A stretch of 64,000 nt of DNA. Origin: Flavobacteriales bacterium (lineage in GTDB: Bacteria; Bacteroidota; Bacteroidia; Flavobacteriales_F; PHOS-HE28). Under the pieces are notes generated by a model. The model was not told the DNA's origin. It saw nothing but the letters and a program-made list of their open reading frames with translations, and did no database searches. A program made the position numbers and the translations under genes. The first letter of the stretch is position 1, and each line of letters opens with the position of its first letter. Shown piece after piece: positions 7,017 through 15,690 of this stretch. The DNA lies in assembly GCA_030584065.1 (NCBI GenBank), contig CP129489.1, positions 318,797-382,796 on the forward strand. The letters are read 5' to 3'.

Positions 7017-7256
7017 ATCCTGGTGTACACGGTAAACGACCTTGTAGTTCCCAGCTATCACGCGGCGATGCCCCAGCCCTTTGTGCTCCAACCAAGGTTC
7101 CAGCTGGCCACCGAAGGGGAATTGTTCCAGCAGCTGCGTTACGGCAAGGATGTCCTCCACGATGCGGTCGGCCACCTCGGGTGATGCTTCCGTGCTGTAC
7201 CACGCGTGGATCTCGTCCACCTGCCGCAGCGCCCACGCCGACCAAACGACCTTCAC
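7013..7256 (-). pseudogene. RelE/ParE-family toxin, truncated by IS
   Basis: MKVVWSAWALRQVDEIHAWY begins a typical RelE/ParE fold, with IVEDILAVTQLLEQFPFGGQ and GHRRVIAGNYKVVYRVHQDEV further on. The reading frame now stops at a TAA formed by the IS end (7008-7010). The missing 17 residues and original stop are found intact at 5683-5742. Full-length toxin was 99 residues. The start overlaps the antitoxin stop by four bases. Loss of the last strand and tail probably inactivates it; whether the truncated form folds is unknown. Confidence 0.8.
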
Positions 7257-7705
7257 TGCGCGCGCTTGGCCTTGAAATGGGCCTCCACCTGTTCCTGCGT
7301 GTACACACGCCCCGCATCGAAGTCGGCCTCGGCCCGTTCGGCCCTTGCGCTCAGCACCGAACGCCAGAGCAGTTCATCCTGATCGCCGCGCAGGAAGGCC
7401 AGCACGCTGCTCAGCACCTGCGTATCGCGCACCTCATCGACCAGGCGCTTCACTTCGGCACGCAGCACGGGAATGGGCTCGGGTTCTTTCAGCACCAGGC
7501 CACTGATGTCGGGTTCGTTGTCCGCATAGGCGTTCTCTCCGAAGATCGCGGCAGCAGCGATCATCGCCTCGTCGTCCTCAGCTGACCTGCCGGATGGACC
7601 TGTCCGCAGCAATTCAAGCAGGCGCTTCACCCGGGTCAACACCGTGGCATCGTTGGTAGAGACCAACTGTTGCACCAACTCGAGCTTGAGGGCCTGGATG
7701 TCCAT
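7253..7705 (-). CDS. Antitoxin of RelE/ParE-type module
   Basis: The product is 150 residues. The N-terminus MDIQALKLELVQQLVSTNDA is typical of Bacteroidota antitoxins that precede ParE-like toxins. A second acidic part ends in YTQEQVEAHFKAKRAQ, like the toxin-binding tails of such proteins. I took the internal ATG at 7705 because a perfect TATCTTTG element lies only 7 nt upstream; the longer open frame would start ahead of the promoter. It overlaps the toxin start by four bases. The gene is intact although its toxin is truncated. Confidence 0.7.
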   Translation of the reverse strand: MDIQALKLELVQQLVSTNDATVLTRVKRLLELLRTGPSGRSAEDDEAMIAAAAIFGENAYADNEPDISGLVLKEPEPIPVLRAEVKRLVDEVRDTQVLSSVLAFLRGDQDELLWRSVLSARAERAEADFDAGRVYTQEQVEAHFKAKRAQ

Positions 7706-7712
7706 GGTGTCC

Positions 7713-7720
7713 CAAAGATA
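7713..7720 (-). promoter_or_regulatory. Bacteroidota -7 element (TATCTTTG)
   Basis: Exact TAnnTTTG match 7 nt before the antitoxin ATG, implying a leaderless or near-leaderless transcript. Confidence 0.55.
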
Positions 7721-7768
7721 ATCCGGCGACATACCGCGATGCGATCGGCAAGTGATCAACTCGTGTTA

Positions 7769-7978
7769 GTGAACGCGTTCCATTTACGTTAGTTGATCCG
7801 GTGGTCCGCGTGAGCGATTGAAGCGGAAAGCCCACAGGCCTGTAATCAGGCCGAGGACTTCGCGGAAAGCGCGACGGCGAGACCCTGAGCGGAGCAAAGC
7901 GGAGTCGAAGGGCGAGCCGGCACGCCCAAACCATCACGATCACCTCCATCCCATCTGAGGCTACCGATATTCGGGGGC
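7769..7978 (+). repeat. ~200-bp dispersed repeat, copy B
   Basis: This is the counterpart of 5328-5527 in the same orientation. Conserved ends flank a variable centre, which here contains CAGGCCTGTAATCAGGCC. It ends with GCTACCGATATTCGGGGG shortly before the AraC gene start. Confidence 0.7.
7966..7973 (+). promoter_or_regulatory. Possible -7 element in repeat B (GATATTCG)
   Basis: nAnnTTCG variant 29 nt before the AraC-family start at 8003. Confidence 0.3.
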
Positions 7979-8002
7979 GATTACCCCGCACCCCGCCTCC
8001 CC

Positions 8003-8863
8003 ATGAGCGAGATCCCCTTCCGGAGCCTGGCCACCGCCCCCACCTCCCTGCGGCTCTCGGAGAACTTCGACATCCGCTCCATCGAACAGGTCCTGGGCGG
8101 CACCGACCTGGTGCAGGCCCTGCACCGGCACGACCACTACTTTCTGCTGGTGCTCACCAGCGGGGAGGGCGTGCACGAGTGCGACTTCAGGCCGCATGCG
8201 CTTGCGCCCCACACCATCTACGCCATGCGGCCGGGCCAGGTGCACCGGCTGGTGCTGAAGGCGGGCAGCACGGGCCACATCCTGCAGTTCAAGGCCGACT
8301 TCCTGGCCACGAGCGAGCCCGGCGCGCGGCTGGTGCTGCGCCGGGCCGGCCATCTGGAGGCCTGCCGCACCGATGCCGAGCGCTACGGTGAACTGCGGAT
8401 GCTGCTGGACCGCATCGCTCGCGCGTACGCCTCCCAACAGGAGGGCCACCTGCACATCGTGCGCGCCTACCTGGGCGCCTTCCTGGCGGACCTGGTGCTG
8501 CAGGCGCCCGTGCCCGCGCCGGTGAGCGGCACCAAGGGCTACACGCAGGAACGGCTGGAGGAGCTGCTGGAGCTGATCGAGGCCAACGTGCACCGGGTGA
8601 AGGAGGTGGCCGCCTATGCGGAGCGCATGCACCTCTCCACCTACCAGCTGAACGCCATCGCGAAGGCCGGCACGGGCCGCACCTGCTCCGAACTGATCAC
8701 GGACCAGCTGATCCTGGAGGCGAAGCGCTACCTGCTGGCCACCACCGACCAGGTGACCCAGGTGGCCGACCGCCTGGGCTACGAGGACCCCTCCTACTTC
8801 ATCCGCTTCTTCAAGAAGCACACGGGGCACACGCCGGAGGGCTTCCGGCAGAATTCGCGGTAA
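8003..8863 (+). CDS. AraC-family transcriptional regulator
   Basis: The product is 286 residues. The N-terminal half is a cupin-like sensor with HRHDHYFLLVLTSGEGVHECDF and MRPGQVHRLVL. The C-terminal half is an AraC-type double helix-turn-helix, ending with the signature DQVTQVADRLGYEDPSYFIRFFKKHTGHTPEGFR. It is followed in the same direction by a small membrane protein (79 bp later), a thioredoxin-reductase-like flavoprotein and a DUF4386 protein, which it may control. The ligand is unknown. Confidence 0.9.
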   Translation: MSEIPFRSLATAPTSLRLSENFDIRSIEQVLGGTDLVQALHRHDHYFLLVLTSGEGVHECDFRPHALAPHTIYAMRPGQVHRLVLKAGSTGHILQFKADFLATSEPGARLVLRRAGHLEACRTDAERYGELRMLLDRIARAYASQQEGHLHIVRAYLGAFLADLVLQAPVPAPVSGTKGYTQERLEELLELIEANVHRVKEVAAYAERMHLSTYQLNAIAKAGTGRTCSELITDQLILEAKRYLLATTDQVTQVADRLGYEDPSYFIRFFKKHTGHTPEGFRQNSR

Positions 8864-8941
8864 GTACCGATCGATCACGCGTTCGTCCTATCCCCGTGGC
8901 AGGGGGGCGGGGTTGCTTTGCCCTCGCAAACCACGCAACCC

Positions 8942-9166
8942 ATGAAAACGAAAATGAAACTGCTGGCCTCCCTGAAGATCTGGGTGGTCATCTACCCCTC
9001 CATCACCGGCTTCCTCGCCCTGTTCGGCGAGCCGCTGGGCGCACTGCCCCTGTACCAGCGCACCTTTCTGCTCACCATCTGCCTGGTGCCGTGGATCGTG
9101 TTCGCCGGTGTGCCCCTCGTGGACCGCATCCTCCGCGCCTTCTCCACCAAGCCCACGCAGGCCTGA
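8942..9166 (+). CDS. Small two-helix membrane protein
   Basis: The product is 74 residues with two hydrophobic helices: IWVVIYPSITGFLALFG near residues 12-28 and TFLLTICLVPWIVFAGVPLV near 43-62. Its family is not recognised. I chose the second ATG (MKTKMKLL) because it directly precedes the basic N-terminal segment; an upstream ATG at 8918 would add eight polar residues. It lies between the AraC regulator and the flavoprotein and is probably co-transcribed with them. Confidence 0.6.
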   Translation: MKTKMKLLASLKIWVVIYPSITGFLALFGEPLGALPLYQRTFLLTICLVPWIVFAGVPLVDRILRAFSTKPTQA

Positions 9167-9203
9167 GGGCCCGACCCTGGCATGCACCGAACGGATGCGC
9201 CCC

Positions 9204-10205
9204 ATGAACAGACGGCACTTCCTCGCCCTGGGCGCCACGGCCGCCGGTGGCGCGCTGCTGCCGCTGCGGGTGCTGGCGGATCCAACACCTGAACCCATGA
9301 ACGAGCACCAACATTTCGACGCGATCATCGTGGGCGGCAGCTACGCCGGCCTCGCCGCGGGCATGGCCCTGGGCCGTGCCCTGCGGCGCGTGCTGATCGT
9401 GGACAGCGGCCTGCCCTGCAACCGGCAGACACCCTTCTCCCACAACTTCATCACGCAGGATGGCGTGCCCCCGCACCGGATCGCCGCCACGGCACGGGCC
9501 CAGGTGGAACGCTACGCCACGGTGGCGTTCAGGCACGGAACGGTCACCGCGGTGTCCCCCACCGCCGATGGCTTCGATGTGCACCTGGAGGACGGTGCCG
9601 CGTACCGTGCGAAGAAGCTCGTCTTCGCCACGGGCGTGCGGGATTTGCTGCCGGCCATCCCCGGCTTTGCGGCGTGCTGGGGCATCTCGGTGCTGCACTG
9701 CCCCTACTGCCACGGCTACGAGGTGCGCGATGTGGCCACCGGCGTGCTGGGCAACGGCGAGCGGGGCTTCGAGCTCGCGCGCCTGATCAGCAACTGGACC
9801 AAGGACCTCACCCTGTTCACGAACGGACCGTCCACGCTGAGCGAGGCCCAAGCGGCCAAGTTGCGCGCGCACCACATCCGCATCGTGGAGTCCGCCATCG
9901 CGGAACTGGAGCATACGCAGGGGCAGCTGCAGCGCATCCACTTCGCGGATGGGTCGGCAGCGGCCGTCCACGCCCTATACGCCATGCCGGCCTTCGAGCA
10001 GCACTGCACCCTTCCCCAGCAGCTCGGTTGTGCGCTTACCGATGAAGGCTACCTCCAGGTGGACCCGCAGCAACGCACCACCGTGCCCGGCATCTACGCG
10101 GCGGGCGACAGCACCACGCGCCTGCGCACCGTGGCCAACGCGGTGGCCAGCGGCACCACGGCTGGCATGATGCTGAACAAGGACCTCGTCACCGCGGAAT
10201 TCTGA
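9204..10205 (+). CDS. Thioredoxin-reductase-like FAD/NAD(P) oxidoreductase with Tat-like leader
   Basis: From 9204 the product is 333 residues. An FAD-binding motif DAIIVGGSYAGLAAG lies near residues 38-52, a central CPYC redox motif sits in HCPYCHGYEV, and a C-terminal TTVPGIYAAGDSTT completes the FAD site. The CxxCHGYE context recalls thioredoxin-reductase-like dithiol oxidases rather than classical TrxB (CATC). The N-terminus MNRRHFLALGATAAGGALLP has the form of a Tat signal (RRHFL). That is odd for this family, and an ATG at 9297 would give a normal cytosolic form. No thioredoxin gene is adjacent. Confidence 0.8.
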   Translation: MNRRHFLALGATAAGGALLPLRVLADPTPEPMNEHQHFDAIIVGGSYAGLAAGMALGRALRRVLIVDSGLPCNRQTPFSHNFITQDGVPPHRIAATARAQVERYATVAFRHGTVTAVSPTADGFDVHLEDGAAYRAKKLVFATGVRDLLPAIPGFAACWGISVLHCPYCHGYEVRDVATGVLGNGERGFELARLISNWTKDLTLFTNGPSTLSEAQAAKLRAHHIRIVESAIAELEHTQGQLQRIHFADGSAAAVHALYAMPAFEQHCTLPQQLGCALTDEGYLQVDPQQRTTVPGIYAAGDSTTRLRTVANAVASGTTAGMMLNKDLVTAEF

Positions 10206-10219
10206 ACCACCCACTCGTC

Positions 10220-10900
10220 ATGAACACGAACATCATCACGAAACGGCACGCCGTCCTCACCGGCCTGTTCTTCATCGCCGCCACGGTCACCGCCATCATC
10301 GGGTTGCTGCTGTACAAACCCGTGATCGATGCGGCCGATCCGATCGCCGCCGCCCGATCGTATGCCGGTCGCATCGGCTGGGGCGCGTTCTTCGAAGCGT
10401 TGCTCGCCTTGGCGAACTGCGTCACGGCCGTGATGATGCTGCCGGTGCTCAGCAGGGTATCGCCGCGCCTGGGACCTGCCTATGCGATGTTCCGCGCGCT
10501 GGAGGTGGTGGCCATCGTGGTGGGTGCCGTGAGCATGCTCGCGCTCGGCTCCATCGCCGGGTCGCTGGAGCCGGATGCATCGGGCGCGCTGGTGGTCGGC
10601 CGGGCCCTGGTCGCGGTCCACGACTGGACCTTCGTGTTCGGCCCGCACTTCTTCCTGGGGGTGAACACACTGATCTACAGCGTTCTCTTCTTCCGCTCCG
10701 GGCTGGTGCCGCGTCCGTTGGCGGTATGGGGCATCACCGGTGCGGCGCTCATCCTCTTCGTGGGCGCGATCGAACTGCTGGGGGTGATCACCCCGTACTC
10801 CACCACCACCATGCTGCTGGCGATGCCCATCGCGGTGTATGAGATGGTGCTGGCGGGACGCTTGATCGGGAAGGGGTTCAACGTGGAGGTTGTGGGGTGA
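10220..10900 (+). CDS. DUF4386-family membrane protein
   Basis: The product is 226 residues with about six or seven predicted membrane helices, beginning HAVLTGLFFIAATVTAIIGLLL. The pattern of helices and loops (PVIDAADPIAAARSYAGRIGWG, RPLAVWGITGAALILFVG) matches DUF4386 proteins. It starts 15 bp after the flavoprotein and probably ends the operon. Function is unknown; the family is often found beside stress or redox regulators. Confidence 0.75.
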   Translation: MNTNIITKRHAVLTGLFFIAATVTAIIGLLLYKPVIDAADPIAAARSYAGRIGWGAFFEALLALANCVTAVMMLPVLSRVSPRLGPAYAMFRALEVVAIVVGAVSMLALGSIAGSLEPDASGALVVGRALVAVHDWTFVFGPHFFLGVNTLIYSVLFFRSGLVPRPLAVWGITGAALILFVGAIELLGVITPYSTTTMLLAMPIAVYEMVLAGRLIGKGFNVEVVG

Positions 10901-11037
10901 GCATTCATCGACCGGGGGTAACGTGCTGCGAAGTACCATTTCCTGGCAGCCGATCGCGACGCTTCCCCCTTCCCGTCCGTCCCAACCTGCTCCGCTTCCA
11001 TCCCTGCACAGGCGACCTTAGCACCATCATTCCGCCC

Positions 11038-12111
11038 ATGCCCGTCCCCTGCACCCTCCCGGACCACGACACCCTGCGCGCCGCCTATCCCGCCTTCACA
11101 GAGCTGAGTTACCTGGACACCTCGTCCATGGGTCTGATGGCCGCGAGCACGGTAGCCGCTGCGCAGCGAGAGCACGAGCGGTTGATGCGTGAAGGGAGCG
11201 TGCGTTTCTTCCATTGGATGTACGGCGGGAACACCGAGGTGGCGCGCACCGTAGCGGCGAGCGTCGGCGGAACCGAACAAGGCACGGCGCTGGTACAGAG
11301 CTTCACCGTGGGCCTCGCCCAGCTGGCGCCCCTGCTGAAGCATCGCCCCAAGGTGCTATTGGTGGGCCACGACTACCCCACCCTGCACGCGCCCTTCGCG
11401 CTACCGGGTTTCCAGCGCGTGGTGATGCAGCCGGAGGCGGACGGAACGATCTCCCTCGACACCCTGCGCGCCGCCCTGGAGCGTGAGCGACCACAGCTGG
11501 TGGCCATCAGCGAGGTGCAGTGGCTGACGGGCTTCCGCATCGAACTCACTGCCGTGGCCGAACTGTGCCGCGCGTTCGGGGCGTGGTCGTTGGTGGACAT
11601 CACGCAGTCGTGGTGCGCGGTGCCGCTGGATGTGCAGGCCGTCGGCATCGACCTCGTGGGCGCCAGCGGCTACAAATGGCCCCTAGCGGGCTTCGGCAAC
11701 GGCTTCATGCACCTCTCGGAAGCGGTGCGTGCGGAGCTGCAGGAACGCAACGGCGTGGACCCCATCGCGATGCTCAACGCCGGGCACCGCGACCCCGTGG
11801 CCGTGACGCGGCTGCAGGATGCGCTGGCACGCATCACGGCCATCGGTCCCGAGCAGATCGTGGCGCATGTGAGCGCCCTGTGCACCTACGCGCTGGACCG
11901 CTTCGATGCGGCGGGCATCACGGTGCTGCACGGCCGCCAGCCGGAACAACGGGCGGGCATCCTGGTGCTGCAGGGCGATGAGGCCCGGGTGAAGCGCCTG
12001 GAGGAGCAGCGCGTGAAGGTGGCCTACCGCGGCAAGGGCATCCGGGTGGGCATCCACTTCTACAACAACGTGCAGGATATCGACCGGCTGGTGGAGGTGT
12101 GGGGGAAGTAG
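11038..12111 (+). CDS. Class V aminotransferase (PLP-dependent)
   Basis: The product is 357 residues. The sequence shows an NTD-like start (YPAFTELSYLDTSSMGLM), SEVQWLTGFRIEL, the PLP region LVDITQSWCAVPLD, and the Schiff-base lysine in GASGYKWPLAGFGNGFMHL. It resembles cysteine desulfurase / isopenicillin N epimerase-like members; the substrate cannot be assigned. The ATG at 11038 is preferred to the upstream open frame because it gives the normal family N-terminus. No partner genes for cysteine desulfuration are nearby. Confidence 0.85.
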   Translation: MPVPCTLPDHDTLRAAYPAFTELSYLDTSSMGLMAASTVAAAQREHERLMREGSVRFFHWMYGGNTEVARTVAASVGGTEQGTALVQSFTVGLAQLAPLLKHRPKVLLVGHDYPTLHAPFALPGFQRVVMQPEADGTISLDTLRAALERERPQLVAISEVQWLTGFRIELTAVAELCRAFGAWSLVDITQSWCAVPLDVQAVGIDLVGASGYKWPLAGFGNGFMHLSEAVRAELQERNGVDPIAMLNAGHRDPVAVTRLQDALARITAIGPEQIVAHVSALCTYALDRFDAAGITVLHGRQPEQRAGILVLQGDEARVKRLEEQRVKVAYRGKGIRVGIHFYNNVQDIDRLVEVWGK

Positions 12112-12194
12112 GCTGCGTACATCACGCCCACGAGCGGAGGGGATGGTGGCGAAGCCGGTCCCGCCCCCTGTTGAACCGTCATTCGCCCTGCGTG

Positions 12195-12202
12195 TACCTT
12201 TC
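12195..12202 (+). promoter_or_regulatory. -7 element (TACCTTTC)
   Basis: TAnnTTTG with one change, ending 6 nt before the lipoprotein ATG at 12209. It supports that start over the upstream one at 12143. Confidence 0.45.
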
Positions 12203-12208
12203 CCTGTG

Positions 12209-12736
12209 ATGCGTTCCCTGCTGCTCCCGTTCCTCCTGGTGGCCTGCACCCAGCCCGCTCCGCCGCCGGATGCGTCCGTCCCCGATCCGGTCAACGCGAC
12301 GGTGGCGGAACCGCTCGTGCAGCAGGAGAAGTTCAGCGCGCAACCCATGCTGTTCGATAGCGCCGCAGCGGCACCCGCGCAAGCACCGGAACCCACCCCG
12401 CGGCCCGCGCCCGACGAAGGCTGCGTGGAGCACATCGATGCAACGTCCGCCGGTGTGCGCGTGGTGCAGTATGGGTCGAAGGCTGCGATGCAGGCGCGCG
12501 AAGCAGAGCTGGGAGGCATGCTGGCCAGCGCTTGGATGATGGCTGAACAGGCTGCACCGGTGAGCATCGCCGACGACTTCGAGCGGGGCATCACCACGGA
12601 GCACCGCCACATGCCGGATACGCTCGACGTGACCCTGGTGTACTTCGCCCGCTGCAGTTCGAAGAGCCCGCATACGGTGCGGCCTTACCGCGTGTGGCGC
12701 ACGGCGGAGGGCGGGTACGGTTGGCATGAGCGATGA
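12209..12736 (+). CDS. Predicted lipoprotein of unknown function
   Basis: The product is 175 residues. MRSLLLPFLLVAC is a short lipoprotein signal with Cys13 as the lipid site. A Pro/Ala-rich linker of about 60 residues precedes a compact C-terminal domain with two cysteines (GCVEHID, YFARCSSKS). I do not recognise the family. The next gene starts within its stop codon (ATGA). Confidence 0.6.
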   Translation: MRSLLLPFLLVACTQPAPPPDASVPDPVNATVAEPLVQQEKFSAQPMLFDSAAAAPAQAPEPTPRPAPDEGCVEHIDATSAGVRVVQYGSKAAMQAREAELGGMLASAWMMAEQAAPVSIADDFERGITTEHRHMPDTLDVTLVYFARCSSKSPHTVRPYRVWRTAEGGYGWHER

Positions 12737-13152
12737 ACGGACGGATGCGCGAACAACATTACCTCCTGCGGACCATCCTTGCGGCGCTGGGTTTGGTCCT
12801 GGTCACCACCTGTTGGGCCAAAGGGCGCTTCTGGTCCTACACCCTCACCGGTACCGCCTACGACAAGGCCACCAAGGACGTGCTGCGCAACACCGCCTTG
12901 ATGATCGGCGACCAGCTGGTGACCACCGACAGCCTGGGGCACTATACGGTGACCATCAGTGGCGTCACCTGCGACAGGGGCAGCAACTGGCAGATCAAGC
13001 GGTGCAACGAGGATGCCTATGGCCAACTGGTGGTGCGGCGGGTGCTGAGCGAGGCCAGCGTCACCATCAACAGCCATTGGAAGCGCTACGCGTTCTGCGA
13101 TGGCGGCATCACGCCCTGCCACGAGCAACGGCGGGAACTGTTCGTGCCGTAA
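12733..13152 (+). CDS. Secreted hypothetical protein with CarboxypepD_reg-like fold
   Basis: The product is 139 residues. A signal-type hydrophobic segment (LLRTILAALGLVLVTTCWA) is followed by LTGTAYDKATKDVLRNTALMI and TTDSLGHYTVTI. This has the pattern of a carboxypeptidase regulatory-like beta-sandwich (G..xD..xxxP(L/I)..xxV...T...G.F). Four cysteines occur in the second half. The start overlaps the preceding lipoprotein stop; an ATG at 12745 is an alternative. Confidence 0.55.
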   Translation: MNGRMREQHYLLRTILAALGLVLVTTCWAKGRFWSYTLTGTAYDKATKDVLRNTALMIGDQLVTTDSLGHYTVTISGVTCDRGSNWQIKRCNEDAYGQLVVRRVLSEASVTINSHWKRYAFCDGGITPCHEQRRELFVP

Positions 13153-13156
13153 GGGG

Positions 13157-13175
13157 AGGAGTGTCCATCACTCCT
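13157..13175. terminator. Hairpin between convergent genes
   Basis: AGGAGTG and CACTCCT arms with a 5-nt loop lie between the plus gene ending at 13152 and the minus gene ending at 13168. The second arm contains the minus-strand gene's stop codon. No T-tract, so the termination role is inferred. Confidence 0.4.
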
Positions 13176-14616
13176 TCGTGAAGCGGAGCACATCCCGTTC
13201 ACCGTCGGTATCCCAAAGCTGAAGCACGTAGAGACCCGGACGCACATCTGCCAGTTCGAGGGATGTGCGCCATTGGTTTCCCGCCTTCAGCAGCACGCCA
13301 TTGATGGTCATGATGCTCCACTGCGCAATGCGATGCCCGGGCCATACCACGAACAGGTGATCCTGCGCGGGGGATGGATGGGCGAGCGCACCGCCCGAGC
13401 AGTTGCGCTCCTGTATCGACGTGCTGATGTCCTGCCCCAGGCGCAGCGTGGAGCCGCCCACCACGTAAACGGCGTTGTCGCTGCCCAAGGCGAAGCCCTG
13501 CGAGTTGCTGCTGCCGGCGGTGATGTACCAGGCGCCGGTGCCATCGCTGTTCACCTTGCAGATGCCCATGGCGAACAGCGTTCCGGCGCAGAGGTAGGCG
13601 TGGTTGTCGGCGTCGAGCAGCATCTGGGCGTGCAACAGGAAGTTGTTGGGGCCGTCGGCGTCGTTGTTGAGCCAGATCTGGTCGCCGTCGATCGACGCCT
13701 TGAGGAAGGCCGCGCCACCGCTGCCATTCAAGGGGAACCCGCTCACCACCGGCGCGCCATCGCTGCCCGCTTCCACGCGGTAGGCGGTGATGGGATAGGT
13801 GTACTCCCACAGCAGCGCGCCGGTGGGCGAGAGCTTCTTGATCACGCTGCCGCCTCCGCTGGCGGGTGTTCCGTGCACGCAGTAGGTGTTGCCAAAGGCA
13901 TCGCCGGCGGCATCGCCCACGGTGAAGCTGGAGACGCCGGGCAGGCTCCACACCGTGTTGCCATCGCGGTCGATGCGCGCATACCCGTTGATGTTGCCGG
14001 TGATGCCCCGCGCGCTGATCACCAGCTGGCTGTCGGGCGTGAACTTGATGTTGATGGGCGCGCCGATGCCGACCGCATCGTACCAGTCCCACACGGTGCC
14101 GCCATCGGGGTCCAGCTTCTTCACCTTGGTCACCATCCCATTGGGCCCCATGCCCAGGCCGAGCACGTAGATGTGGTTGGCCTTGTCCACCACGCATTTG
14201 CGGGTGGAGGAGCCGTCGAAGTCGGTCTCATACACCACGCGCCATACGAGCCCGCCGTCGGGGTCGAACTTCATCACCAGGCTGTTGGCGTTCACCGGGT
14301 TGGAGAAGCCGCTGGTGATGGTGCCGGTGACGATGGCGTTGCCCTGCTGGTCGGTGGCCACCCAGGTGGCGCGGTCGGTGCGCGTGGTGCTGGTCTGATC
14401 GTACGCTGCGTTCCATAGCAGTTCGCCCGCGCTGTTCCGTTTGGTGAGGGTGATGTCGCCGCCCAGGTTCGCGTCGTAGTTCACCGTGAAGACGTTGTCC
14501 TGCTGGTCTAGCGCGATGGCCAGGCCGTTGAGTGGCTGCACCCAATCGACCGTTACCTGGGCGTGCGCCTTCGCCGGGAAGGCGACCAGGGCAAGGGGGA
14601 TGAAGAAGCGGGTCAT
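13168..14616 (-). CDS. Secreted T9SS cargo with SBBP-like beta-propeller repeats
   Basis: The product is 482 residues. A signal peptide (MTRFFIPLALVAFPAKAHA) is followed by about six repeats of the form D..GN.(I/V)..G...(F/L)D.DG...W, such as TDQQGNAIVTGTITSG and DKANHIYVLGLGMG. A C-terminal sorting domain ends with ADVRPGLYVLQLWDTDG and DVLRFTKE. Such proteins are exported by type IX secretion and attached or released at the cell surface. A paralogue with the same architecture lies at 22842-24503. Confidence 0.8.
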   Translation of the reverse strand: MTRFFIPLALVAFPAKAHAQVTVDWVQPLNGLAIALDQQDNVFTVNYDANLGGDITLTKRNSAGELLWNAAYDQTSTTRTDRATWVATDQQGNAIVTGTITSGFSNPVNANSLVMKFDPDGGLVWRVVYETDFDGSSTRKCVVDKANHIYVLGLGMGPNGMVTKVKKLDPDGGTVWDWYDAVGIGAPINIKFTPDSQLVISARGITGNINGYARIDRDGNTVWSLPGVSSFTVGDAAGDAFGNTYCVHGTPASGGGSVIKKLSPTGALLWEYTYPITAYRVEAGSDGAPVVSGFPLNGSGGAAFLKASIDGDQIWLNNDADGPNNFLLHAQMLLDADNHAYLCAGTLFAMGICKVNSDGTGAWYITAGSSNSQGFALGSDNAVYVVGGSTLRLGQDISTSIQERNCSGGALAHPSPAQDHLFVVWPGHRIAQWSIMTINGVLLKAGNQWRTSLELADVRPGLYVLQLWDTDGERDVLRFTKE

Positions 14617-14636
14617 GGGCGCTGCTGGTTCGTGCT

Positions 14637-14644
14637 CAAAGCTG
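14637..14644 (-). promoter_or_regulatory. -7 element (CAGCTTTG)
   Basis: nAnnTTTG match 20 nt before the start of the SBBP-repeat protein at 14616. Confidence 0.4.
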
Positions 14645-14755
14645 CCCCAAGGTGAGGCGGGCGGGCATGACCGCGATCAGCAATGCCGCCCACGCAGGCG
14701 ATGCACCGGACGGGGCGGGAAGGGAGGCCGACGGAGCGGCGGCTGGGCGGCGCGC

Positions 14756-15628
14756 TCAGTACGAGCCTGGCACATCCTCATCCACGCAGAGGATGATGTC
14801 CGCCTGGCCGAGGCTCTCCGCGGGCAGCTTCTTCAGTTGCGGCGCGGTGATGGTGGCGATGGTGACCACCTTGAGGTCGGGCCGCGCGCGCTTCAGGTAC
14901 CAGCCGATGCCCTCGTGGAAGTCGGAATGGTAGGTGCCATTGAAATGCAGGAAGCGCTTGCCCGGGGCGAGTGCTTGCAGGATGAAGTGGGCCATGGTGG
15001 CATCCTTCAGGGCCTGGGCCTTCACGATGTTCGGCGTGGCGTGGTCGCCCATCATGGCCAGCATCTTCACGTAGCCGGGCAGATTGGGGTCGAAGGCGAT
15101 GGGCAGCGGGGCGATGAAGCGGCGCTGCTCGGCGGGTACGGTGTCGAGGGCCTCGAAGCCGCCCTTGCTCACGGCGCGGGCGTAGCGGCGCGGCACGTTG
15201 GCCGCCACGAAGGGCAGCTGGCGCTCCTTGGCCAACTCCACCAGCGGCGCGTAGTCGGTGGGGTGGTTCTTCCACAGGCGGGCCAGCGTGTCGAATGCGG
15301 CCTGGTCGATCTCGCCCTTCAGGTAGCGGTCCAAGGTGGCCTGGTCATCGGCCTCGATCATCTCGGCGCCGAGCACGAGCCCTCCGCGCGCTGCCAGGTC
15401 GCGTGCCACCTCCAGCTGAAGCCAATGCGCGATGGCGTTGTTGTGCAGCTCGCCGAAGAGCACCACATCGGCAGCGGCCACCGTGCGCAGCAGCTGCTTG
15501 TGCGACACCTTGCCGCCCCTGGCGTTGAAGAGGGCGTAGGAGGGCAGCAGCTGGGCGGACGCATGGCCACCAGAAAGCAGCGCGACGATGAGAAGGAGCG
15601 AGTAGGGGATCGGGATGCGCATCGTCAT
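14756..15628 (-). CDS. ChaN-like (haem-binding uptake, DUF399) protein
   Basis: The product is 290 residues. A signal peptide (RIPIPYSLLLIVALLSGGHA) precedes a domain with VVLFGELHNNAIAHWLQLEV, VLGAEMIEADDQ and FLHFNGTYHSDFHEGIGWYL, the conserved segments of the ChaN / haem-binding-uptake Tiki-like superfamily. The GELHNN and GAEM segments carry the conserved metal or haem site residues. It is probably periplasmic and possibly linked to iron or haem handling. MTMRIP (15628) and MRIP (15622) are both possible starts; the long open frame upstream belongs to no family. Confidence 0.8.
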   Translation of the reverse strand: MTMRIPIPYSLLLIVALLSGGHASAQLLPSYALFNARGGKVSHKQLLRTVAAADVVLFGELHNNAIAHWLQLEVARDLAARGGLVLGAEMIEADDQATLDRYLKGEIDQAAFDTLARLWKNHPTDYAPLVELAKERQLPFVAANVPRRYARAVSKGGFEALDTVPAEQRRFIAPLPIAFDPNLPGYVKMLAMMGDHATPNIVKAQALKDATMAHFILQALAPGKRFLHFNGTYHSDFHEGIGWYLKRARPDLKVVTIATITAPQLKKLPAESLGQADIILCVDEDVPGSY

Positions 15629-15690
15629 GCAGCGAAAGAACGGTTTCTGATCGACTATGAAGCTGACCACGGCGCGGCAACGACGATGAA

